A stretch of 64,000 bases of DNA from Myripristis murdjan. Its lineage: Eukaryota; Chordata; Actinopteri; Holocentriformes; Holocentridae. Below the pieces are notes generated by a model. The model was not told the origin of the DNA. It saw only the letters and a program-made list of their open reading frames with translations, and made no database searches. Below are positions 25,781 to 36,275 of the stretch, one piece after another. Position 1 is the first letter of the stretch; every line of letters begins with the position of its first letter. Location: contig NC_043990.1 of assembly GCF_902150065.1 (NCBI RefSeq), positions 20,574,699 through 20,638,698 on the forward strand, read 5' to 3'. Both the position numbers and the translations under genes were made by a program.

Positions 25781-26599
25781 CTGAAAAAGCTGAAAAAGAC
25801 GGAGCAGAGACTGTTCTTATTTCCCTCTCTGTGTTTTAATGCTACAGAACAGTTAGGGAATATGCCATAACTCCTTAAAAAGGAGGGTAGGAAACAGGCA
25901 TTGAACTTTTATAAAAAATACAACTGTGTATGTGTGGTGGACCACTCACTGCACCAGGAACTGTAGCTGTAGCTGGTGTCATAAAAACTAATGGATACTC
26001 TACAGCATGTGTTCATGAGTGGTCACTGCTGAATTTGAAACCCATTCATCATAAATGAATTCAGAGCTTCCCCTTGCCCACTGATAAATCAAACCATACA
26101 TGGTCTGACAAACTTCTAATAGAAAGAATAATGCCCATCTACAGTAGGAACAGGATGTATTCATGTGCTATGAAGCGATTCCTTAGATCTGATCTAATCT
26201 TCTGGAAACTATTCAAGAGAGCCTACTATTCAGGATACTTGTACCACAGCAACAGCTACATTTAGAGGAGATCAGTGGGAAGTACTTCAAATCATACATA
26301 ATTAATTAGATTTAAATGTTGGAAAATGTTCCACAATGATGCAAGTATTGCTAAGACCTCTCTTAAAGTTGAGTAAATGATTTGTGACTTGATATACTTT
26401 CTCAGTTTAGCATTTTACAAACATTTTTTAAATTAGATAAATGTGTTCCATACCATACTGCTGGGACTCTCAGCCCACCCATAATGCAATGCGTAAGCTA
26501 CGCATTGTCTACTGATCACTCATTTCATGCCGGCTTATACCTGCACAATATAGACACTGTACCTGTGTATCCTGCCTCTGGTGACGACCTAACCTGAGT

Positions 26600-26737
26600 C
26601 TGAGCGGGTGGGGGCGGGGCTACGAGGGCGTGATGTCACGCGGCACATGGCGTCACGGGTCAGAACGTTATCATGGGTCAGAATGGTATGAAATGCCCCT
26701 TTGTACATCGCAACGACCCCTAACCCTAACTATAAAA
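26600..26737 (+). promoter_or_regulatory. Possible core promoter of the coiled-coil gene
   Basis: A GC-box-like gggtgggggcggggc (about 26608) and a TATA-like ctataaaaa (about 26730) lie before the first ATG at 26738. The TATA-like word is too close to that ATG for a normal leader, so transcription would need to start upstream or use the ATG at 26771. Confidence 0.25.
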
Positions 26738-28073
26738 ATGACTTCCAGAAACAATACCTGCTCTCAAAACATGGAGGCACTGGAAAAGCAACTCCATGAG
26801 TTGACCTTAAAATACAAGGCCGCTGAGCAGGAGAAGGAGGCTCATGAGGCACAGATCCCCTGGCCCAGCAAAACCTGGAGGTGCTGCAAAACCTCCAAAG
26901 AGAGCTCACCTTGAGAAACCAGGAACTTGACAGCAAACTCAAGCCAGAGATGGAGGAGAAAAATACCCTGGAAAAACAGAGGCAAGAGCTTCACCAAGAA
27001 ATGGACAAGCTGTACAAGGGCAACAAGGAGCTCCGTGTCAAACTCAAAGCAGTGACAGACAAGAATAAGGCCCTCCAGTGGAGAATCTTTGTGCTGAAAG
27101 AGAAGGTAACAGGCCTGAAAGAGAAGGCGCAGAAAGAAGAAAGTCACAATGAAGAACAGAAAGAGGCTGAGGAGTCCACTGATATGCCCCCAAAAAAGAG
27201 TGAGGAGGCGGATAAGCTCCAGGAACTTGAAAACAAGCTCAAGGCACAGGTGGAGGAGAATCAAGCGCTCCACCAAGACCTGGAGGAGGTAAAAAAGATT
27301 CTGGCAGGGACAACCCAGAGCAACAAGAAGCTCAGTGTCAACCTCGGATTGGAGAAGGAAGAAAAAGCAGCCCTGCAGGTAGAGGTGAAAGAGCTCAATG
27401 ACAATCTCCAAAGAGAAAGGGACATGACCAAGAAAGACCAGACTGCGATGCACGTGGTATTTGAGAAGGTGGTGGTATATCGTAAAGAGATAGAGGACCA
27501 GAAAAAACTCCTCAAAGAAAAGGATTTGAGAATTGAGGAGCTGAAAGCAAAACTCAGTGGGCCGACAGATGAGAAGGAGGAGATAAATCAGGCTCTAACA
27601 GAGACAACTGGATGCATCAAAGACGTTTGTAACAAGGAGCTCAGCGACACACCCAAATTAGCGAGAGAAGAGACGGCAGCACTGCAGAGAGAGATGAACA
27701 ACCCTACTAAGGTGCTCCAAAAACAGATGCCCATGAACAAGAAGGAGCCGGCTGTGATGTGCATAGCATTGGAGATTGAGGTGTTACCTGATCCAGCCAA
27801 CAGTCTGAAGACCCGTGAAACTGAGGAACAACAGCTCCAGAAAAAGTCAAAGAAACCCTCCTTCTCCAAAAGATGCATCAAGGCCTTGACTCCACGATGG
27901 AAGAAAAAATCAGGAGAAAGGCAGGACGCTGTTTAATCAGCTCAAACGTATGAACAGCGAGGCAGAGGTGGCAAGCTTTGAAGAAGAGGATGACAAAGAT
28001 GGAGAAAAAACAGATCACAAACAGATACCGAAAAAGGCAAAGAGACCCTCAGTTTTCATATCTTGCTACAAGG
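26738..28073 (+). pseudogene. Intronless coiled-coil gene with two frame breaks
   Basis: I do not recognise the family. The reading starts MTSRNNTCSQNMEALEKQL in frame 2. It shifts near 26850 at a run of c's (atcccctggcc) into frame 1, which stays open to the stop at 27934-27936 (about 355 codons). A third piece in frame 2 (MNSEAEVASF...SCYKA) runs to 28073. The protein is rich in E, K, L and Q with heptad-like spacing throughout and no signal or membrane segment. It contains an internal duplication: LEKEEKAALQVEV...AMHVVFE recurs as LAREETAALQREM...VMCIALE about 100 residues later, and KKSKKPSFS recurs as KKAKRPSVF in the last piece. No intron signals are evident, so it may be a retrocopy or one of the single-exon fish coiled-coil genes. 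The breaks suggest a pseudogene; a base-call error at the c run is the alternative. Confidence 0.55.
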
Positions 28074-28503
28074 CCTGACTCTACAAATGAAGAAAAAGAA
28101 ATGTTTCATGTCCATCGGAGACACACTGACGCCTTCATGCTCCCTCCCTCCCCCAGTTACCCCAATCAATAACACTATTTCTCTCTCTGTGAGGTCCAGG
28201 TAATTAATTACATTTACATTCAAGAAATAAAAACTCACCAAAAGCCCCGCTTTAAGAGGGAAAAAATGGGAGCGGTCTGGAAGATGACACAGAGAGGCTA
28301 TACTAAACAAGATAACTCTTGATTCGTCACCTCGCCACCTCGCCACCTCAGCTTGCTGGTGTTCCACCATGTTTTTTTCCCCACCTAAGCCAGAAAGAAA
28401 GCAAGCAAGAAAGAAATACTAAGAGAGGAAGTTTTGAACCAGATTATGTGCACCGTTTTGTCACTTCATACACTGCTGTTAGATTGCAGCTTGGAGCAGC
28501 AAA

Positions 28504-28534
<31 letters not shown>

Positions 28535-30279
28535 CAATGCACACGGTGCAGGGTGAGCAGATCTGCCTCACCACATCTAGAGGTAGTCTGGCTCACAATG
28601 ACTGACTGACTCACACTCAGCCAGGTGTGTATGAATTTTGAACAGCTAGCTCATATTTGTAAAAGTTATCTTCCTAAAGGTTGGAAAATGTCGGTAGATC
28701 ACCAGTCACTTTTGACATCTGGTGTCATTGGTCCTACTTAGACAAGATCTGATCACAATGCAGACACACTGCAGATCAAACAAATGAACAGATGTAAATG
28801 CAAAGGACATGATCGATGTCAGTATAAGGATAATGCTACTACACAGAGATCACATTTCTACAAACCCCCTGATGAACTCTTTCTGGACTATATCTGTCCA
28901 GGATATATTAAAAACACTATGCAACTGCATATTGTTGTTCAATTTCACTTTCGCCTTTTATACCTGTTTTTATTCTATATAGCTTGTAAGTTGTTGAGTG
29001 TACGGCTGTAAATTGATGGCATATCACAGTGAAAGATAATGCTAACAAAGCGATAAATACCAAACAGCTAACCTGACAGTGAAGAACAGCTACTTCTGCT
29101 CTACACAATTTTTTCACAAGTGTGTGATGACATCTACACTCTACACTAAATTTAGTGCATGTTCAGATATATTTACTTGAGTCCACTCTAGCCTCAGAAT
29201 AACATTTCACTTTAAACATGGAAAATTATACTTTTATAGACTTATGGTCAGTGATTTCTGTAAAATGTGCTGTACAAAAAAAAAAAAAAAAAAAAAAAAA
29301 CGATTGTGCTCGGTGTCATTTCTTCCACAGGAAATGTAATTTTCCCTTCTCATCTCCAGCTGCAGGAACTTCTTTGCACATACATGCAGCCATGCTTCAA
29401 AACCAAGAAAGTCCTGCAAAATCTAAAGAATGACATGACATATAGGAGTAGTGCTAGATATGGTATGATTAGTGACACATCTTAAGTTTGTGTCTAAAAG
29501 TAAGATAATCACTACAGACTGTATGTGCAAACTCACTGTCACTCAGAAATATCACTGTCACTGTCAAATCCTGGCAGTGTTTAAGCAGCTAATATGTGTC
29601 TCTGTTGACTCCAGATGCTGAGGATGCAGGGAACATTACAAAAGACAAAAAGGTAGCCTACTTAAGTGAAAAATGTTTGGATACCTTTAAAACTATCGAA
29701 CAGATATGGAAGCTGCCAGTTCATGGGCTTTCGGCTATCTGTTACAGTTGTACTGCCTTTGATCTGAACACAACTCTCTGCTCTTCACACTAGTTTGTTC
29801 AACACTGATGCTTTCTTGCTCTCTGCTGCCCTCAAGTGCTCCTTCAGGGCATTTTCTTCTCCTGGCAGCACCACTTAAAATACTCCCCATCAACTTCCTC
29901 TCTCATCCTACTGCCTGACAAAGGCTGGATCAGCAGAAACATTGACTCTCTGAATCAGAGAATATTTGAGATGAAAATCAGCATGACTGTTTCGTCAGTC
30001 GGCAGACCTGTCTGGCAAGGAGGGGAGGTTCGTCCATGTGGCTTCTCAACCACATGTGGCTGAAATGATGCAGACTGCCCAGGACACAGGGAGGAGAACG
30101 GAGGAGCCCCTACATGCCACACATACACACACACAAACACATACACACACACACACAAATAAGTACACGGTGTGAGAAACACACATTTTGCTCTCTGAAG
30201 TGTCTAATTTCCAGCTATATACTGCTGCGATTCACTGCAGATGCAATCATCATGTTTATGGCAAATGGTTTCGTGTCAC
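28074..30279. other. Non-coding interval
   Basis: Poly-A runs at 28507-28534 and 29275-29300 and AT-rich DNA; no exon is accepted. The C-terminal exons of fam221a should lie somewhere between here and 25.6 kb, but I could not find a segment matching the conserved FFERRYQER-type motif of the mammalian protein. Confidence 0.4.
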
Positions 30280-31475
30280 CTGCATCACTGTACTCCAATG
30301 CGACATAACCATCAATCAGAGAGCTGAACCCCGTCAGGCCCCCCATGGCCACATAGGGCACATCCCTGCCAACCGGCCGACCCCGCGCCTCCCGCTCTTG
30401 TTTCGTCTCAATCTGCAGGGAAAAGAAGAGTCATTCAGTGTTAGGTTTTGTGAAGTGTTCTACTTTATATCTAAGTATTCATGGTGGCAAAGCTGATGCT
30501 TGGTTTATGTGGTACTCACCAGTGTCTGGTGGGCAGAGCTGGGCTGGCCACAGCCACAGGTGTGAGGGCTATGAAACCCAGAACAAGAAGAGCCTGACAA
30601 ACAGAAAATGAGCAGTGTGAAATTCATCTAGAATGGCTATGCTACAGTAAGGTACAAAAGCTGATGCAAAGTTTTACTAAAATAAGCAGTTTTCTTCCAA
30701 TTTGTTACTCCATGCCAGGCTCGTGGAGGCTGTAACATGCATTTTGGGTATATTATATTTACTGCAACTGTCTTGTGGGAATGTTAGACTCACACTTGTT
30801 GCACAAGTGCCCAGCAGCCTCACTGTGATCTTGAGCCAGATGTTTGCACCTGCAGCGGACAGGCGTTGACCCGCTGCGGGGAACATACTCGTAGGCAGGA
30901 CAATGACAACCCCTGACCTGGCATGGCAGGGCCAGAGGTCGCTCAGTGGGAATAACATCAAATTCTGTCCTGTGTTGCTTGTACCTGGAAGAGATGTATG
31001 TGTATCTGTACTGGAGGTAAAAGGAAGGGGTTGATTTCATGTTTTGTTGTCGTGTCTCACCTGTGTGTGCAGAAGCACGGTGTCTCAGGGCCAACAGGTT
31101 TGCAGTCAATACCTCCTGGCACCCCAAAACTCACATACAGTCTGTTCTTCATTCTCTGAGGGAGCACCTTCCTTTTGTACTCCTCATATTGCTCTGGACT
31201 GAATAGTTTCCCCCCATCAGCATCGCCCACAATCCTAGAAGAGAAACACACTACCAGGGCGTAGCCTAATATGCAAACTGAACGAGCAACAGCACGTTTT
31301 TAACGTTGTTTGCTTGCCCCAAGGTGTCTGAAAACCCCTCAGAGTCACTATCAGGTCAGAGGGCTGAGTTTAATCCCAGCAGTGAGGAAAGTGTAAAGGT
31401 TAAGACAAACCTTCTGTACTCCACATAGTCATCCACCGCCTTTAGAGCTGATTTATCAAGACACACCCTTTCCAT
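30280..31475 (-). CDS. fam221a: FAM221A-like protein (C-terminus not resolved)
   Basis: Function unknown; the family is defined by a cysteine-rich, zinc-binding-looking core. Five minus-strand coding exons: 31475-31411, 31234-31061, 30984-30794, 30593-30520 and 30412-30280, all with GT-AG borders and consistent phases. The start MERVCLDKSALKAVDDY matches human FAM221A (MERLTLPLGG..DEYLEYRR). Strong matches follow: GGKLFSPEQYEEYKRKVLP, GPETPCFCTHRYKQH, LPCQVRGCHCPAYEYVP, VRCRCKHLAQDHS, CSGFHSPHTCGCGQP, ETKQERE and PYVAMGGLTGFSSL. About 162 residues are covered of roughly 300 expected. The fifth exon either splices at 30280 (GCAG/GTGACA) or reads on to a stop about 50 bases later. The C-terminal third was not located; 25676-25780 is a weak candidate. 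The gene is head to head with ccdc126. Confidence 0.9.
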
Positions 31476-31563
31476 TGTCTAATATCTAAAGCCGATATAT
31501 ATAGCGGCTAGCAAATGTAGAAAATCCATCGACGAGAAAACCCAGTTATCTAGTTTAGCATTG

Positions 31564-31580
31564 CGTTGCCATAGAGATGG
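31564..31580 (+). promoter_or_regulatory. RFX X-box-like site in the fam221a promoter
   Basis: The sequence cgttgccatagagatgg resembles the RFX consensus GTTGCCATGGCAAC in its first half (GTTGCC) and in the gag/gat second-half variant common in ciliary gene promoters. It lies about 90 bases upstream of the fam221a ATG. Functional role inferred. Confidence 0.4.
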
Positions 31581-32002
31581 ATGGAGACCTCCACCTACTG
31601 GACGACAGGCGAATTGCATGTAAATAGCCTACCTCTCATCTGGCAATCTAATAAAAAATAAAATAAAATAATTTGTAGGTTCCCCTTAAGAAAAAAAAAA
31701 AAAAACATGTGTTCATGATTGTAATGTTATGTGAATGTACTCATTTTTTGTTTTCTTGTCCTAATTTCCTTTTTGTTATGTGCTGTTACAATTGGAGCTG
31801 CTGCTGATGCGCGAATTTTTAACCCCCGGCTGAAAATAAAATATAAATCAATCAAACAAACCATCAATCATGTTCTGCACTGAGTTTATACAATTTACTT
31901 TGGTTTTAAATAATACCCGAAATATATCAGACTAAAAACTTTGGTATACTCTATTACGCATTAAAAAACTGGAAACATACGCAGGCTAAATTAGTGAACC
32001 GG

Positions 32003-32085
<83 letters not shown>

Positions 32086-32086
32086 A
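32003..32086. repeat. (AAAG)n microsatellite, about 84 bases
   Basis: Perfect GAAA/AAAG tetranucleotide array between the fam221a and ccdc126 starts, ending directly at the ZNF143-like site. It makes long spurious serine/phenylalanine frames on the minus strand. Confidence 0.95.
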
Positions 32087-32103
32087 CTACAATACCCATA
32101 ATG
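32086..32103 (+). promoter_or_regulatory. ZNF143/THAP11-type site
   Basis: ACTACAATACCCATAATG differs little from the SBS consensus ACTACAATTCCCAGCATGC bound by ZNF143 (with THAP11) at many CpG and bidirectional promoters. It sits directly before the CpG-rich first exon of ccdc126. Confidence 0.6.
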
Positions 32104-32149
32104 TCGCAGCATTGACGCACGCAGCGCACGTTCAAGGGAACCATGACAG

Positions 32150-32491
32150 TTACGCACAGTTGCATGCGCGGAGTCCTGGCTGCTACTTGTGACTGCGGGG
32201 ACCTCATCATTTCCTCGAGTGTTGTCGGAGCCAAAGTGAAAGTCAGCGGTGCTAGCCAGCGGACGTACATGACAGCATGTAGCCGAGCAGCGACGCTGTC
32301 GGCGGACACGGCGGACACTTCGGACCCATTTCCCCGGCGACCGTTACAACAACCCGGGGCTGCCAAACAACAAGCACCATTCAGTGTCAGCCAGAGGCAG
32401 CAGCTGGAGCTCCCCGCTGCCCCGCTCCTGCTCTCTCTGGAGCCCGTTTATCCCAGCCACACCTGGATAGCCTTTCAACCAACACACCCAG
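32150..32491 (+). other. ccdc126: ccdc126 5' exon (mostly untranslated)
   Basis: CpG-rich block ending at a good donor (cacccag/gtaact, 32491/32492). The ATG-bearing exon of ccdc126 starts at 36266 with only ten bases before its ATG, so an upstream leader exon is required, and this is the best placed one. It carries a 116-codon open frame from an ATG at 32143 that would be out of frame with ccdc126 after splicing. The 5' end is approximate. Confidence 0.55.
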
Positions 32492-32901
32492 GTAACTATT
32501 TTCATTTAGTTTGGGCTTTAACTCCATTTGCAGATGATGAGTTCGCCTTTTCCTGTTGTGGGGCGGCTCACAAGTTTGCGTGTTGCCGAGCTAACATGTC
32601 GAGCTAACGTCAAATGTGACTGGAGTTAGAAGAAGCTCCAGCTTTAGCTTTATTGACCTTTGTGTGTGGAGTTTGCCCCGTTTGTCTACTCAATGTCAAA
32701 TGATTTTCTTAGTTTTGGAACTTAAAAGTGACGATAATAAGGTTAATGGTACATTGCATTCATGAAGTTAGTGGATGCGTTTTTTTTTGTCGCTTGTGTT
32801 CGTCTGTCACCATTTTCACGTTTAGCAGAACATTTTGTAACCTACTTGCAGTGCAAGTTTAACAAGTCACTGTCAGCTAAGCCTACACACGCTCTTGTCT
32901 G

Positions 32902-32962
<61 letters not shown>

Positions 32963-33680
32963 CCAGAACTGTGAACACGGCACATGCATATGATAATAAA
33001 AAGTACACAACCCTCAACTCACAGAGGAGCCAGGTGACCGGCTCATTTAGGCTTTTACTATTCACATGTCTTAGCCTAACAGTCTGTCTTCTGTGTGGAC
33101 TTTTGTAGATTCGGATCCACAATGAAATCCTGCTTCCAAGCCCTCCAGCTGTTGTTTATGGGCAGTAACATCATAGGTGGAAGTCAATGTTTAACCTGTG
33201 GATTAGGCTCTGTCTCTGATAACGGGTGAAAGCTGCACTGCTTGTCTTATCGACAGCCAATCATTCCACTGGATACGCTATTTTTGGTTGAGTAGCCTCC
33301 CAAACAAGTGGAACATTTGATTGTCTGAGCCTGTGGCCTAATTGGTGTGCCTTTCCCAAGCACAATAATGGCCTAGGCCTACTGAACAGCCTGGAAGATT
33401 AGTAGATGTTCGTACAGATACAAGGACTGTCAACAAGTGTCAACGTTATGACTATTAAAAATGTATATGATCTGTAGTCTGACACACAGAAGGTACAGGA
33501 AATTATCCTATCATCATACTGCCATATAAAACACACACACAGTTGAACTATGGTAGAACAGGTTTGGTGCTTTCCATGTTAAGCTGGTGAAACCTTTTTA
33601 CAGCTAGTCAAATCAAAGGTTGTTGCAGTCACAATAGGGCTAGGTGATAAATCAATTAATTTGAATTTATATTTGAAATT

Positions 33681-33713
<33 letters not shown>

Positions 33714-34647
33714 AGTCTATCAAACAAGCCCCAATTCCTCATCTGCACAGAACCTGCATGCCGGGAAACACATGCACGATTCACCTGTCACATGATCATG
33801 CCCACAGATCTCCATCACTTAGTGCAGTAAGTGAAAATCTCACTTAAAATTGTAACTCGTGAAAAGTTTGAAAAAAAAAAAAAATGAGATTTTGTTTTTT
33901 GGTCAGATCACCCAGCCATAATGCAGAACGGTTAGTAACACTGTTGCTACTGTATATCTGGCAGATGTTATGTGTTTCTCAGTAAGAAGACACTGTGACT
34001 TCCTGAGTGCTGTCAACGGTTACTTTAGGTTGTTTCATTTTATGTTCCCTTTTTCTGCCAACCACGGCCCATATATACCACACACAGGTCACAGGAAGGG
34101 CGTGTATGCCGGTGTATGTGTCAGTGTGTGTATGGATAGGGACCAAGAGACATTGCTGAACGGATTCTGTTACTTTTCTTTTCATAATTAATTCCCCTCA
34201 GTCAATGTCCCTCATCTGACCTCAATGGGATGTGGCACTCCCACGCCCAAGAGAGAGCACAGAGAATGAACCCAGTGACAGAGTTGTGAAAACTGAGATA
34301 TGATCATCTAATTTCCGCCATGGGTGCACTGTGCATTCATAGGCTATTTGTCTGGCCAAAGACCATTATGAAGGTGGGATTACGGAGTGAATACGCTCTA
34401 TACCTCGGCTTGTTCGTGTGTCAGCTGCCACCTATCTGGAGCTGCAAAGTGGGTCCTCTGAAATCTAAACTGGTAATCAGGTTTCTGGGCTAAGGAGGCA
34501 GAAAAAAGATTTCTTGATGAGCAGGCCTTTTTGCACCCTGACCTGAAGCAGATTCTTTCCTTCATAATAGGTAAAGAGTCTGGGAAGCCTCTTTGATGCA
34601 ACCTGTAATGAGGAGGTGGGTGTTGTGCTCATTACACCCAGCATATG

Positions 34648-34722
<75 letters not shown>

Positions 34723-35880
34723 GGAAATTTTTTTATGCATTCCTCCACAGAGAAATTCTCACAGTCACTCAAGACATTCCTGTGTGATTTGAGGTTTTGC
34801 GATTTCCATTTTATCTTATTTTATTATATTTGCATGTTCCATCCCTTAAATGTTAATTATGACAGTTTTAGATGTGTGTGCCACAGCATGGTTAAAGATA
34901 TTGCTAGATCAATTTTGACTTATCTTGGGCTTGGGCTCTTTTGCTCCCATTCATTTTCAAACTGCATTGAAACCAACTCTGCAGACTCCTAATTTGGTCA
35001 TTAAAGGTCATTCATCAATGATCTAGAGGCCACCAGTTTTGCTTTGAAAAGTTGCACAACACACAGTCATCAAGCCATAAATGTCTGCATTTTGAAAGAG
35101 GTCTGGTCACCATTTTATATCAATGCACTCATTATAGAATCTGCTTTGGCTTGTAAAGGAAAACAGAGACAGACACAGAGAGAGAGAGAGAGAGAGAGAC
35201 GAAATACCATTCCCATGTTCCCATGTCACTATTTGTCCAATTTATGTGTCTTCTTGGCCAAAAAAATGTTTCGACCAAGAACTGAACTGTGTAGTCGTGT
35301 CGCCTGCCTATAATCCCAGGGCATTCAAGACAACAGGAAAAGAGGTGCATGCAAGGTGTCACAGTGCTCTGACTGCCTTGTTGTGGTTTCTCTGAAAACT
35401 TTGAGCAGCACTGTTTCAGTTTGCTCATGACATTTCCCTGGAGAGCCGGCACCAACCGCTTCTGGTTGTATCTTCCATCAACCCATCACTTTACAGCTCA
35501 GCATACTGCTCAGACTTTGACCACAATGTAAATGCTGTTATGAGATCAAAATCCTCCTTGTTAAACTGACGAGAGGAAATGCCTAGATTGTGCATTTCTA
35601 ACAGTTGTATGCGTTTCTCTCTTTCCTGCTTTCTTTCTTGTGTTGTTTCTAAGTTTCATTTCTTATTTGCCTTTTTTCCTTCCTCATACTAGGTCTGAGT
35701 TACACAACAATGTCAGCAGACTCCCAGGTTGAGCACCCACTTTGCTTCAGTGGCTTAGTGCCAGATGCCTTGCAACTGAGTGATCTGTTCAGAAACCCCT
35801 GACTGCCAGTTCCAGTGCACCTCAGCTACTGTCTCGTTCCACTTCCTGGCCTCTGCCGTAGCTCTGCGTCATCTTGCTGC
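32492..35880. other. ccdc126 intron 1 (inferred)
   Basis: No coding exon is seen. A compound CT/GT tract lies at 32903-32961, a poly-A run at 33683-33712 and a long GT run at 34649-34721. An AG run occurs at 35179-35199. Confidence 0.5.
34649..34721. repeat. (TG)n microsatellite, 73 bases
   Basis: Uninterrupted TG run inside the inferred first intron of ccdc126. Confidence 0.95.
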
Positions 35881-35888
35881 TTCTACAG

Positions 35889-36094
35889 GGCGACAGGATG
35901 GCCTAGTGGTTACAGAAACTATCCTTCAGCTGGATGAACACCTGTGTTGGCAAGCACTTCTGAAGCATCCTTGAGCAAGACACTCAGTCCCCACTTAGGA
36001 CTTCTGTTATGTAGCTGACCCTGAGTTATGGCCTCCTTGTGGAGAGGGACAACTGACAAGAGAATTTTCCTTCAGGGATCAATAAAGTATCATA
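35889..36094 (+). repeat. tRNA-derived SINE, near full length
   Basis: The tRNA-like head contains ggatggcctagtggttacag. The body has tggcaagcacttctgaagc and ccttgagcaagacactcag. The 3' end reads cttcagggatcaataaagta. The same family occurs truncated at 2743-2930. The gggatcaataaagta tail is, as I recall, shared with a fish LINE that would supply reverse transcription. It sits about 170 bases before the ccdc126 coding exon and supplies an AATAAA in sense orientation in the intron. Confidence 0.8.
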
Positions 36095-36275
36095 CAAATT
36101 ATTGTTCATCTTCAACTTCTAGAGCAAGAGTTTCAACCACAGATCCCAACTAACATTTCAAACCTCCTATTCACAATTTGCACTAGTTTTCACCTATTGC
36201 AGTCCTAAGTCCAGCTGTCAGCTATATCAGTCCCTCTCCAGCTCCCCTCCCCTCCCGATCTGCAGCCCCAGTACC

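Noticed and set aside
26074-26265. 63-codon plus-strand frame (MPTDKSNHTWSDKLL...)
   Set aside because: Composition looks mildly protein-like but there is no recognisable family, no splice context and the length is within chance.
26715-26732. Telomere-like cctaaccctaac next to the coiled-coil gene
   Set aside because: Only two units; not an interstitial telomeric array.
26842-27515. Leucine/phenylalanine-rich minus-strand frames of 203 and 84 codons
   Set aside because: They are the antisense shadow of the plus-strand coiled-coil gene.
29860-29990. Possible fam221a C-terminal exon on the minus strand
   Set aside because: Two short stretches look vaguely like the human C-terminus but in different frames, and the plus strand resembles a common fish repeat phrase (ctgacaaaggctgg...gcagaaacattg). 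Too weak to annotate.
31986-32366. Minus-strand 126-codon frame in the fam221a/ccdc126 interval
   Set aside because: Most of it is the (AAAG)n tract read as a Ser/Phe/Leu repeat; the remainder is antisense to the ccdc126 leader and resembles nothing known.
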